Shown: positions 32,193 through 41,300 of the stretch, in pieces
How the letters are laid out: each line of letters starts with the position of its first letter
How positions within the stretch are numbered: the stretch's first letter is position 1
Assembly: GCF_041890415.1 (NCBI RefSeq)
Contig: NZ_CP169056.1
Coordinates: 1,426,001-1,490,000 of the forward strand
Direction: 5' to 3'
Length of the DNA: 64,000 nucleotides
Origin: Pseudoxanthomonas koreensis_A
GTDB lineage: Bacteria > Pseudomonadota > Gammaproteobacteria > Xanthomonadales > Xanthomonadaceae
Position numbers and translations under genes: made by a program
The notes under the pieces: generated by a model
What the model saw: the letters and a program-made list of their open reading frames with translations, nothing else
What the model was told of the DNA's origin: nothing
Database searches by the model: none

Positions 32193-33044
32193 TCAGTCGC
32201 CGCTCTGCGCGTAGCGCTTTTCGAACTCTACCGGTGACATGCCGCCAGCGGAACCATGCCGGCGAATCGGGTTGTAGAACATCTCGATGTAGTCGAACAC
32301 GTCCGAAGCAGCAGTGGCTCGCGTCGGGTAGATCCGCCGCTTGATCCGCTCCTTCTTCAGGACGCTGAAGAAACTCTCGGCCACGGCGTTGTCGTGGCAG
32401 TTCCCGCGACGGCTCATGCTCGGCACCATCCGGTGCGCCTTCAGGAACGACTGCCAGTCGTTGCTGGTGAACTGGCAGCCCTGGTCGGAGTGGACCAGCA
32501 CGCCCGGGCCGGGCTTGCGTCGCCATGCCGCCGCCATCAGCGCCTGCAGCACCAGGTCGCTGGTCATCGTGGACGCCGTTGCCCACCCGACGATCTGGCG
32601 CGAGTACAAGTCCATCACTGCAGCCAGGAACAGCCAGCCCTCGTAGGTGCGGATGTAGGTGATGTCCGTGACCCAGACCTTGTTCGGGGCGTGCGGCGTG
32701 AAGTCCCGGTTGAGCACGTTCGCCACGGCACCGACCGGGCCGCCGCGGTGGCGCGGCTTGCCGCCATAGCCCACCTGCGCCCGCAGGCCCTCGGCCTTCA
32801 TCAGCCGCCGGACGCGGTGCCGGCTGCAATGCTCGCCCGCTTCCCGCAGGTCCAAGGTGATCTTGCGATAGCCATACACCGCGCCGCTGGCCAGCCAGTG
32901 GTGCCTGATCAGCCCCAGCAGGCGCTGATCGTCCCGCTCGCGGGCACTGGTGCCTTGGCGCAACCAGGCGTAGTAGCCGCTGCGGTGCACGCCCAGCACC
33001 CGGCACATCGCGACCAGGCGGAACTCGCGGATGTGCGCGCGCAT
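32193..33044 (-). CDS. IS3-family transposase OrfB (DDE integrase)
   Basis: 283 aa with the IS3 OrfB catalytic core: VWVTDITYI (first D), VLVHSDQGCQFTSN (second D), and NCHDNAVAESFF (E). Made as an OrfAB fusion by -1 frameshifting; the open frame extends upstream of this ATG (VRAKYAF) to the end of orfA, and the slip probably occurs at AAGGGG just before the orfA stop. Intact, so the element may be mobile. Confidence 0.88.
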   Translation of the reverse strand: MRAHIREFRLVAMCRVLGVHRSGYYAWLRQGTSARERDDQRLLGLIRHHWLASGAVYGYRKITLDLREAGEHCSRHRVRRLMKAEGLRAQVGYGGKPRHRGGPVGAVANVLNRDFTPHAPNKVWVTDITYIRTYEGWLFLAAVMDLYSRQIVGWATASTMTSDLVLQALMAAAWRRKPGPGVLVHSDQGCQFTSNDWQSFLKAHRMVPSMSRRGNCHDNAVAESFFSVLKKERIKRRIYPTRATAASDVFDYIEMFYNPIRRHGSAGGMSPVEFEKRYAQSGD

Positions 33045-33061
33045 GAACGCGTACTTCGCCC

Positions 33062-33343
33062 TTACCCCTTGGCAAAGTACGCGGCGGCTTTCTTTAGGAT
33101 GTCGCGCTCCTCGGTCACACGCCGCAGCTCGGCCTTGAGCCGGCGGATCTCGGCCGAGTCGCTCGGCGCTGCTGAAGCGCCCGATGCCGGCGCCATTTTC
33201 CTCGCCACCTGCACCCAGCCATACAGGGTGTGCTTGGGGATCCCGATCCGGGCGGCGACGTCCACCACCGTGAAGCCGCGCTCGATCACCTGCTTCACCG
33301 CCTCGGCCCGGAACTCATCCGTGTACTGCTTGCTGTTGCCCAT
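33062..33343 (-). CDS. IS3-family transposase OrfA (HTH)
   Basis: 93 aa from ATG 33343 (MGNSKQYTDEFRAEAV) with GAGGTG upstream. The helix-turn-helix at about 20-45 (VVDVAARIGIPKHTLYGW) recognises the ends, and the C-terminal leucine zipper (RRLKAELRRVTEERDILKKA) is for dimerisation. Stops at TAA 33062 just after the slip site. Confidence 0.87.
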   Translation of the reverse strand: MGNSKQYTDEFRAEAVKQVIERGFTVVDVAARIGIPKHTLYGWVQVARKMAPASGASAAPSDSAEIRRLKAELRRVTEERDILKKAAAYFAKG

Positions 33344-33406
33344 AAACACCTCGGTCATTGCCATGAATTATGGCGTCCGGATGTCTACGAAAGGCTGGTC
33401 GGTCCA

Positions 33407-33453
33407 CCCGCTTGTGGTTCCAGCGGAACCCCTTGACGTTGCGCAGGTGCAGG
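33407..33453 (-). repeat. Inverted copy of part of IS 2 orfB, between the two IS elements
   Basis: About 47 bp that are the exact reverse complement of bases near 33990-34036 within orfB of IS element 2 (the stretch coding LHLRNVKGFRWNHKR). It is squeezed between the right end of IS 1 and the left end of IS 2, a trace of a second, inverted copy of IS 2 that IS 1 entered and that was then lost. Confidence 0.75.
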
Positions 33454-33522
33454 GGTAATCCCCCCGCGGGTTAGCTGACGCCAGAAGTGGAATTTTCTCG
33501 TACCCTTTCCCGAGGAGGTTCC

Positions 33523-33789
33523 ATGAAGAAGTCCCGCTTCACAGACAGCCAGATCATCGCCGTGCTCAAGCAGGCCGAAGCCGGTACACCCGTGCCGGAG
33601 CTATGCCGCGAACACGGCATCAGCTCGGCGACGTTCTACAAGTGGCGCAGCAAGTTCGGCGGCATGGAGGTGTCCATGGTGGCTCGGATGAAGGAGCTGG
33701 AGGAGGAGAACCGTCGGCTGAAGAAGATGTACGCCGAGGCCCAGCTCAGCACCGACCTGCTCAAGGAGGCGCTCTCAAAAAAATGGTGA
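33523..33789 (+). CDS. IS3-family transposase OrfA (HTH)
   Basis: 88 aa from ATG 33523 (MKKSRFTDSQIIAVLKQAE) behind GAGGAGG. HTH at about 10-45 (VPELCREHGISSATFYKW), then a leucine zipper (RMKELEEENRRLKKMYAEA). The frame ends just after a run of seven A (CTCAAAAAAATGG), the classic -1 slip sequence of IS3 elements. Confidence 0.88.
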   Translation: MKKSRFTDSQIIAVLKQAEAGTPVPELCREHGISSATFYKWRSKFGGMEVSMVARMKELEEENRRLKKMYAEAQLSTDLLKEALSKKW

Positions 33790-34610
33790 GGCCATCTCAG
33801 CGCCGGGAGATGGCCAGAACAGCAGTGGAAGGCGGACGCACCAGCATTCGGCATGCCTGTCAGACCTTCGAGGTCAGTGAAACCTGCTACCGGTACCAGG
33901 CGAAGGCCTGCGAGGAGAACGCCCGGATTGCGGACTGGCTGGTGCGGCTGACCACGACCTATCGCGACTGGGGTTTTGGCCTTTGCTTCCTGCACCTGCG
34001 CAACGTCAAGGGGTTCCGCTGGAACCACAAGCGGGCCTACCGCATCTACCGGGAGCTGGAGTTGAACCTGCGGATCAAGCCCAAGAAGCGTTTGGTGCGG
34101 GAGAAGCCGGAGCCGCTCGCGGTGCCTGAGGCGATCAACCAGGTCTGGTCGATGGACTTCATGCACGACCAGCTCAGCGATGGACGAAGCTTCCGGTTGT
34201 TCAACGTACTCGACGACTTCAACCGCGAAGGGCTCGGCATCGAGGTCGACCTGTCACTGCCTTCGAGTCGCGTGATCCGCTCACTGGAGCAAATCATCGA
34301 GTGGCGTGGCAAGCCGCGCGTGATCCGCTGCGACAACGGGCCCGAGTACATCAGCGGGGCACTGCTGGCCTGGGCGGAGCGGCAGGGCATCCGGATCGAG
34401 CATATCCAACCGGGGAAGCCGCAACAGAACGCTTACATCGAGCGCTACAACCGCACGGTGCGCTACGGCTGGCTGGCCCGCACCCTGTTCGACACGATCG
34501 AGCAGGTGCAGGACAGAGCCACCCGCTGGCAATGGACTTACAACCATGAGCGCCCGAACATGGCGCTCGGCGGCATCACGCCGATGCAGAAATTGGCCCT
34601 TGCCGCTTAG
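33783..34610 (+). CDS. IS3-family transposase OrfB (DDE integrase)
   Basis: 275 aa from its own ATG 33783 at the slip site; expected mainly as an OrfAB fusion. DDE core: VWSMDFMHDQL (D), VIRCDNGPEYIS (D) and NAYIERYNRT (E). Intact. It ends 38 bp before the right terminal repeat. Confidence 0.88.
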   Translation: MVRPSQRREMARTAVEGGRTSIRHACQTFEVSETCYRYQAKACEENARIADWLVRLTTTYRDWGFGLCFLHLRNVKGFRWNHKRAYRIYRELELNLRIKPKKRLVREKPEPLAVPEAINQVWSMDFMHDQLSDGRSFRLFNVLDDFNREGLGIEVDLSLPSSRVIRSLEQIIEWRGKPRVIRCDNGPEYISGALLAWAERQGIRIEHIQPGKPQQNAYIERYNRTVRYGWLARTLFDTIEQVQDRATRWQWTYNHERPNMALGGITPMQKLALAA

Positions 34611-34681
34611 CTCCACTTTTGGCGACTGCTAAAAATGGGGGGATTACCGTGAGCTCCGCGGCTGCATTTACTTTCGACAGG

Positions 34682-35302
34682 CTATGTCGCGTTCCGATAG
34701 CTTTTGAACGCCGACCGCAGCACCCGCCACGCCGAGCGTAGGAACATCAGCAACAGCACCGTCGCAATAACAAGATCCGGCCAGCCGGCGTCGAACATCC
34801 ACACACTGGCGGCAGCCAAGAGCACTGCGAAGCCTTCATAAATGTCGTTGCGCGAACACTCCCACACCGACGCCATGTTCACGTCGCCGAATCGGTACGG
34901 GGTCAGCAACCACAGGCACAGGCCGTTGAACGCAAGGTTGACCGCCGCTGCAAGGCCCATGGCCTCGAAGATCGGGACACCCGGGTGTGCGAGGCGCCAA
35001 CCGATCTGAGCGGCCACAGCGATTGCTGCTCCCAGGATCAGCAGGCCCTTGACCACTGCAACCGCGGCCTTGGCGCGCAGGCTGGCACCGACCACCGCCA
35101 GGCTCAGCAGATAGGTGAGTGCGTCACCGAGGTTGTCGAGGCTGCCAGACAGCAACGAGGACGACCCGCTGTATAGCGCGGCGGTGATCATCATCGCGAA
35201 GGTGGCGATATTGATCGCCAAGACGATTATCAGCACCCGTCGCTGTCGCGCCTCCAGCGCGCCGACGTCCATGGCACCACCACAACCACACGAATCAGCC
35301 AT
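34682..35302 (-). CDS. CDF-family cation efflux transporter, short form (206 aa)
   Basis: Start ATG 35302 (MADSCGCGGAMDVG), with GGAAG upstream; the CGCG start may bind metal. Six hydrophobic segments, the CDF feature SGSLDNLGDALTYLLSL in helix 2 and CSRNDIYEGFAVLL in helix 5 holding the polar/acid transport-site residues. It lacks the cytoplasmic C-terminal domain of full CDF proteins. Expected to export Zn/Cd/Pb-type ions to the periplasm. Divergent from a MerR-type regulator whose dyad lies in its promoter. Confidence 0.82.
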   Translation of the reverse strand: MADSCGCGGAMDVGALEARQRRVLIIVLAINIATFAMMITAALYSGSSSLLSGSLDNLGDALTYLLSLAVVGASLRAKAAVAVVKGLLILGAAIAVAAQIGWRLAHPGVPIFEAMGLAAAVNLAFNGLCLWLLTPYRFGDVNMASVWECSRNDIYEGFAVLLAAASVWMFDAGWPDLVIATVLLLMFLRSAWRVLRSAFKSYRNAT

Positions 35303-35354
35303 GAGGATCTTCCGGAAAAGGGAGGACCGATTGCGGTCCACTCGAAGTCAGAGG

Positions 35355-35385
35355 ATGCTAAAGCCTGTAGTCGCTACAGGGTCAA
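35355..35385 (-). promoter_or_regulatory. MerR-type promoter with dyad, driving the CDF gene
   Basis: On the minus strand: -35 TTGACC (35380-35385), 19-bp spacer, -10 TAGCAT (35355-35360). The spacer contains CTGTAGCGACTACAG, a perfect dyad (arms CTGTAG). The overlong 19-bp spacer is the mark of promoters that MerR proteins activate by DNA untwisting. Confidence 0.85.
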
Positions 35386-35389
35386 GCCC

Positions 35390-35785
35390 GTGAAGATCGG
35401 AGAGCTCGCAGCCCGCAGCGGATGCCATCCGGAGACAGTCAGGTACTACGAGCGGATCGGTCTGCTGCCTTCCCCGCCCCGCACCTCCGGCGGGTACCGC
35501 GATTACGCCCCGGAAGACGTGGCCCGGCTGCGTTTCGTAAGTCGGGGACGCGACTTGGGCTTCTCGCTGGAAGAGATCCGCAGCCTGTTGGGTTTAGCCG
35601 ACGACGACGGATTGTCTTGCCAGGAGGTCGACCGTCTGGCCCGTGTACATCTGGCCGATATCCACACCCGCCTCGACGATCTGCAACGAATGGCCACTGA
35701 GCTTCAGCGGGTGATCGACAGCTGCAGCGGCAGCGAGCGCGGACAATGCACCATCCTCGATACGCTGCGCCGCCCACCGTCGTAG
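35390..35785 (+). CDS. MerR-family metal sensor, CadR/PbrR-like
   Basis: 131 aa. N-terminal winged HTH (MKIGELAARSGCHPETVRYY), long dimer helix, C-terminal metal loop. Cys77 (LSCQEV), Cys112 and Cys120 (SCSGSERGQC) form the three-cysteine set of PbrR/CadR/MerR sensors for divalent metals (Pb, Cd, Zn or Hg). GTG start at 35390, only 4 bp from the CDF promoter -35 and without a clear Shine-Dalgarno, so translation may be leaderless. It controls the CDF gene and possibly itself. Confidence 0.85.
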   Translation: MKIGELAARSGCHPETVRYYERIGLLPSPPRTSGGYRDYAPEDVARLRFVSRGRDLGFSLEEIRSLLGLADDDGLSCQEVDRLARVHLADIHTRLDDLQRMATELQRVIDSCSGSERGQCTILDTLRRPPS

Positions 35786-35836
35786 CTCCTGTCCTGACAG
35801 GGTCTCGTGTCCCGCGAGAAATCCGGTTCCTGGTTT

Positions 35837-38332
35837 TCAGGACGCAGCGTGACTACTGCGATCCTTGTAGCCGAGCAACCTGAGGGCGTTGAACACAACC
35901 AGCAACGTCGAACCTTCGTGGATCGCGACCGCCGGCCCGATTCCGAGGCCGAATATGGTCGCCGGCACGAGCAGGGCGACGATGCCGAGGCTGACGAACA
36001 CGTTCTGCCGGATCACGCCGCGGGTATGCCGGCTGAGCCCGACCGCGAACGGCAGGTTGTGCAGATCGTCCGACATCAAGGCAACGTCGGCGGTTTCCAG
36101 CGCGACATCGGAGCTGGCTGCGCCCATCGCGATTCCCACGGTCGCGGTGGCCATTGCCGGTGCATCGTTGACGCCGTCTCCGACCATTGCAACCTTGTCC
36201 TGCTCCCGCAGCTTGCGGATGGATTCGACCTTGTCCTCCGGCATCAGGTCGCCCCAGGCCTCGTCCAGCCCCACGTCGCGCGCAATTGCATCGGCGACCT
36301 TCTGATGATCGCCGGAGATCATGATCATCCGGCCGATGCCTAGATCGCGCAGACGCTGCAGCGCCTCCCGGGCACCGGCGCGTGGTGTGTCGAGCAGGCC
36401 GATCGCGCCAAGATCACGCGTGCCACGTCGCACCACCATCGTCGTGCGTCCCGCGTCGCGCAGTTGCGCGATGGACGCAGCAGCCGCGTCACCGAGCGGC
36501 GCGATACCCTCAGTCCCGAACAATTCCGCCTTGCCGATCCAGACAGTGTCTTCGCCGAGCGTTGCGGTCACGCCGCGGCCAATGAGGTTCTCCAGGCCGC
36601 TGGCAGTTGGAATGGAGGCGCCTCCCAGCCGGTCTCGCCCATCACGCGCGATGGCCGCAGCCAGCGGATGGTCGCTCAGCGACTCCACCGCAACGGCGAC
36701 CGCCAGCAGCTCTTCTTCCGACACACCATCGACTGGCAAGACGTCAGTGATGCGTGGCCGGCCCTCGGTCAGGGTGCCGGTCTTGTCGAACGCGATGGCA
36801 TTCAGCGATCCCAGCTCCTCAAGGGGCGCCCCGCCCTTGATCAGCACACCGCCACGCGCTGCACGTGCGATTCCGGAAAGCACTGCACTCGGCGTGGCAA
36901 TCGCCAGCGCACAGGGGCTGGCGGCCACCAGCACCGCCATCGCGCGATAGAAGCTGTCACGAAACGGCTCGTCCACCACCACCCATGCGAACAGCAGAAG
37001 AACGGCCAGCGCCAGCACCGCCGGCACGAAGACGCGCTCGAACTTGTCGGTGAAGCGCTGGGTTGGCGACTGCCGCGTTTCCGCTTCGCTGACCATCTTC
37101 ACTACTCGCGCGAGCGCCGAGTCAACAGATCGCCGCGTGACCTCCATCTCGATGGCCCCGCTGCCGTTGATGGTGCCCGCGAACAGGCGCGATTCGGAAT
37201 CGACTCCATCGGGGCGTGCGCGGGACGCAGCCGGATCGTCGACAGGGCGTTTGTCGACCGGAATGCTCTCGCCGGTCACCGGTGCCTGGTCAACGCTCGA
37301 CGTGCCGAGCACGAGGAACCCATCGGCAGGCACGCGTTCGTTGGGCTTTACGAGCACGACGTCGCCGATGACGAGTTCTTCCACCGGAATCTCCCGTACC
37401 TCCCCGGTCCGCCGTACCGTCGCCCTCGCGGGGGCGAGCTCGGCCAGTGCCTCGATCGCGCGCTTGGCGCGCCCCATCGCGTAGTGCTCGAGCGCGTGGC
37501 CCAGGCTGAACAGGAACAGCAGCAGCGCGCCCTCAGCCCAGGATCCGAGCGCCGCGGCGCCAGCGGCGGCGACCAGCATGAGCGTGTCGATCGCGAAGCG
37601 CTTCATGCGCAGGTTGTCGATCGCCTCGCGCAGCGTGTAGAAGCCGCCGAAAAAATAGGCCACGACGTAGCACGCCAGCGGCAACCATGGCGGCGCACCT
37701 GGAGCCAGCCTCTCCATGGCGAAGCCGCCCACCAGGAACGCGCCGCAAAGCAGTGCAAAGATCAGCTCGGAGTTCCGCCCCAGAAGTCCGCCGTGCGCAT
37801 GCGCGTCCTCGTCCTTGCCATGTACATGTCCGCCACCAGTACGGTGCACATGCTCCACAGTACGGCGATCGTGCTCGACCTCGCCTCCAGTCGGGAAGAC
37901 GTCCATCCCAGCAAGCACAGCGAGGATGCGCTCCTCGCGAATCTCTGAACGGTCGTACTCGACGTGCACCGTCCCGGCGGCACTGGCTTCAGCTTCCAGG
38001 ACTCCAGGAAGCGACTTGAGTCGCTCCCCCACAGTTCGCGCGCGTCGCTGGTGCCCAATGCCCTGCACTTCCCACAGAACATGCCCGTAGCGGTCGCTGA
38101 TGGCTGCGCCGGCACCTTCCACCACTTCGCGGATGCGCGCGACCGACACTGTGTCCGCGTTGTAGTGGATGCAAATCTGAGCGGGCGAACCGCCGTCGCC
38201 CGCGCGAACATGCACAGACTCGATGCCGCCACGAGTCGCCAGGTTGTCGATCAATCGTCCGACACAGGCATCCGACTCGTCCGGAACTTGAGGCAGCAGG
38301 ATCGGCAGGTCGATGCGTAGCTTCTCGGTCAT
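35837..38332 (-). CDS. P1B-type heavy-metal ATPase, P1B-4-like (Co/Zn/Cd)
   Basis: 831-aa inner-membrane metal pump. Phosphorylation motif DKTGTLTEG, hinge GDGVNDAPAM, transport motif SPC (VAASPCALAIATP) in place of CPC, and HEGST in the last membrane pair: SPC plus HEGxT marks the P1B-4 group. The N-terminus (about 1-190) has two ferredoxin-like regions without the usual CxxC and a histidine-rich stretch (EHVHRTGGGHVHG, DAHAHGG), suggesting N/O ligands. 51 nt after czcA, same operon. Confidence 0.88.
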   Translation of the reverse strand: MTEKLRIDLPILLPQVPDESDACVGRLIDNLATRGGIESVHVRAGDGGSPAQICIHYNADTVSVARIREVVEGAGAAISDRYGHVLWEVQGIGHQRRARTVGERLKSLPGVLEAEASAAGTVHVEYDRSEIREERILAVLAGMDVFPTGGEVEHDRRTVEHVHRTGGGHVHGKDEDAHAHGGLLGRNSELIFALLCGAFLVGGFAMERLAPGAPPWLPLACYVVAYFFGGFYTLREAIDNLRMKRFAIDTLMLVAAAGAAALGSWAEGALLLFLFSLGHALEHYAMGRAKRAIEALAELAPARATVRRTGEVREIPVEELVIGDVVLVKPNERVPADGFLVLGTSSVDQAPVTGESIPVDKRPVDDPAASRARPDGVDSESRLFAGTINGSGAIEMEVTRRSVDSALARVVKMVSEAETRQSPTQRFTDKFERVFVPAVLALAVLLLFAWVVVDEPFRDSFYRAMAVLVAASPCALAIATPSAVLSGIARAARGGVLIKGGAPLEELGSLNAIAFDKTGTLTEGRPRITDVLPVDGVSEEELLAVAVAVESLSDHPLAAAIARDGRDRLGGASIPTASGLENLIGRGVTATLGEDTVWIGKAELFGTEGIAPLGDAAAASIAQLRDAGRTTMVVRRGTRDLGAIGLLDTPRAGAREALQRLRDLGIGRMIMISGDHQKVADAIARDVGLDEAWGDLMPEDKVESIRKLREQDKVAMVGDGVNDAPAMATATVGIAMGAASSDVALETADVALMSDDLHNLPFAVGLSRHTRGVIRQNVFVSLGIVALLVPATIFGLGIGPAVAIHEGSTLLVVFNALRLLGYKDRSSHAAS

Positions 38333-38383
38333 TGTCTTCCAACCTTGAGGTTGTCGCTGCGGGTGTGGCGATTCATGTGCACG

Positions 38384-41300
38384 TCAGCGGGTCGCCTTTT
38401 GCAACCGCACGGCGTCGTTTCGATGCAAAAGGCTGTAGAGCGTGGGCAGCACCACCAGGGTCAGCAAGGTCGATGAAACGATGCCGCCAATGACAACCGT
38501 GGCCAGAGGGCGCTGCACCTCTGCACCGGTTCCAACATTGAACGCCATCGGGATAAAGCCAAGCGACGCCACCAACGCGGTCATCAACACGGGCCGCAAT
38601 CGCCCGAGCGCACCATTGAATACCGCGTCATCCAAGTCATGGCCTTGCTCCTGCAGTTTGCGGATGAAGGCAATCATCACCAGACCGTTGAGCACGGCTA
38701 CGCCAGACAACGCGATGAAGCCCACCCCCGCGCTGATCGACAGCGGGATGCCGCGCAACGCCAAGGCCACGACCCCACCTGTCAGCGCGAGCGGAACCCC
38801 GGTGAACACGATCACGGCATCCTTTGCCGAGCCGAAGGCCATGAACAGCAGGCCGAAGATGAGCACCAGGGTCACCGGGACCACGACCGCGAGGCGGCGA
38901 CTGGCGGAGATGAGCTGCTCGAACGTACCGCCATAATCGATCCAGTAGCCCGCGGGCACCTCGACCTCCTGCGCGATGCGCTGCTGCAGCTCCGTTACGA
39001 AGCCCCCCAGATCCCGATCGCGCACGTTGGCAGTGACCACCACCCGGCGCTTTCCATTCTCGCGGTTGACCTGGTTGGGCCCCAGCAGGTTCTCGACGGT
39101 GGCCACCTCGCGCAAGGGAACCGTGCGCGCCGTCCCCCAACCAGGCTCAAGGCTGGAGCGGTCGGCATTGGCACCATCAGACAGCGGGATCGGGAGATCC
39201 ATGAGTGCTGCCGGGTCGACCCGGATGTGCTCGGGAAGACGCACCACGATGTTGAACCGCCGGTCCCCTTCGAACAGCTGGCTGGCCACCTCGCCGCCGA
39301 CCGCGGTGGCCACCGTGGCCTGCAGAGTTCCTGGATTCAGGCCAAAACGCGCCAGTGCCGCTTTGTCCGGCACCACGGTCAGCAGCGGCAAACCCGTTGC
39401 CTGTTCGGTCTTGACGTCAGCGGCTCCGGTGACCTGCCGGGCGACAGCCTCTACCTTCTCTGCCACGTCGACCAACGTGTCCAGGTCGTCGCCGAACACC
39501 TTCACGGCGACGTCGGCGCGGACGCCAGAAATCAACTCGTTGGTCCGCATTTCGATCGGTTGCGTGAACTCGTAGTTGTTGCCTGGAAGCGCCGCCACTG
39601 CCTGCTCGATCTCGTCGATGAGCACGTCCTTTGGCTTGCGCGGGTCCGGCCAGTCCTCGCGGAGCTTCATCATCAGGAACGTGTCGGCCACGTTGGGAGG
39701 CATCGGATCCGTGGCCACCTCGGCCGTGCCGATCTTGCTGAAGACCCGCTCCACCTCGGGAATCTGCATCAAGCGCTCTTCGACATCGAGTTGCATCTTC
39801 ACCGACTGCTCCAGGCCGGTTCCCGGAATCCGGATCGCGTGCATGGCGATGTCGCCCTCGTCGAGGTTGGGAATGAACTCGCTGCCAAGACGGGTGGCAA
39901 GAAGAACCGACAGCGCCACTAGGGCAAGCGCGCCCCCGAGGACCCATGGACGCCTCCGGAGCGACCAGGCGAGCACGGGTGTATAGCGCCGTCGGGTCCA
40001 TTGGATCAGGCGGTTCTCCTTTTCTTCGACGCGTCCACCGAGAAAGAGCGCGATCGACGCGGGCACGAAGGTGAGCGACAGGACCATGGCACCGGTCAGA
40101 GCCAGCACCACCGTGATTGCCATGGGGTGGAACATCTTCCCTTCGATCCCGGTCAGCGCGAAGATCGGCAGGTAGACGGCAGCGATGATGAACATACCGA
40201 ACAGGCTTGGGCGGATCACCTCGACAGTGGCGGTCGCGGTGACGTCGTTGCGCTCTTCGCGGGTCATCACGCGACCGAGGCGATGCTGGACTTCGCCGAA
40301 GCGGCGCAGGCAGTTTTCGATGATGATCACTGCGCCGTCGACGATGAGGCCGAAATCGATCGCGCCCAGGCTCATCAGGTTTCCGGAGACGCCCCCCCGC
40401 ACCATTCCGGTAATAGTGAACAGCATGGCCAGTGGGATGACGGCAGCGGTGATGAGCGCAGCGCGAAAGTTCCCAAGCAGTAGGAACAGCACGACGATGA
40501 CCAGCAAGGCGCCTTCGATGAGGTTCTTGGAGATAGTCTGCATCGTGCGTTCGACCAGCCCGGTGCGGTCGTAGACGGCGGTCGCCGTGACGCCATCGGG
40601 GAGGCTTGCGTTGGCATCGCGCAGCTTGGCCGCGGACGCTTGGGCGACAGCGCGGCTGTTGGAGCCCACCAGCATCGAGACCGTACCCAGGACCACCTCT
40701 TCGCCATTCTGGGTCGCTGCGCCCGTGCGTAGTTCCGGGCCCTCCCCCACCTCGGCAACGTCCCGCACCCGGATCGGGAGACCATCGCGACGGTCGAGCA
40801 CGATGTCGCGTATCTCATCGACCGCGCCGACCTGCCCTGGGACCCGGACCAGGTACTGTTGGCCGTTCCGCTCAATGTAGCCGGCGCCAACGTTCTGGTT
40901 GTTGGCGGCGACCGCCTCGACGATGTCATGCAGGGTGAATCCGAGGGCGACCAGCCTGGATGGGTCCGGCGTGATGTGGATCTGGCGCTCGAACCCGCCC
41001 ATCGTATTGACCTCGGTCACGCCCGGCGTGTTTCGCATTTGCGGGCGGACGACCCAGTCCTGGAGCGTCCTCAGATCGGTCGCGGTCCAGGGTGTGCCGT
41101 CGGGTTTGCGGGCTTCAGGGGCCGCGTCGACCGTGTACATGAAGATCTCGCCCAGACCGGTCGAGATCGGCCCCATCTGTGGCTCGAGTCCGTCCGGGAT
41201 CTGCGATCTGATCTGGAGGAGCCGTTCGGCGACCTGCTGGCGGGCGAAGTAAACGTCCGTCCCGTCTTCGAAGACGACCGTGACCTGCGACAGGCCGTAG

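Larger units (their letters stand above)
32167..33406 (-). mobile_element. IS3-family insertion sequence 1 (1240 bp)
   Basis: Terminal inverted repeats TGGACCGGCCAG (left) and TGGACCGACCAG (right, complement) match at 11 of 12 positions, and a second block TAGACA repeats inside both ends. It carries orfA and orfB in -1 relation. The flanks (GTCCTG left, CCCGCT right) do not match, so there is no target duplication: the right-hand side was rearranged after insertion. Confidence 0.85.
33454..34648 (+). mobile_element. IS3-family insertion sequence 2 (about 1195 bp)
   Basis: Ends share GGTAATCCCCCC (left) and its complement (right), with further inner matches (TTAGC, CGCCA, AAGTGGA) in both. 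It carries orfA and orfB separated by a poly-A slip site. Unrelated in sequence to IS 1. No target duplication can be seen because the left flank is itself IS debris. Confidence 0.82.

Noticed and set aside
31834..33075. A 413-codon minus-strand frame across the porin end and IS 1
   Set aside because: It is the third frame of IS3 orfB; the real orfA and orfB show HTH and DDE motifs.
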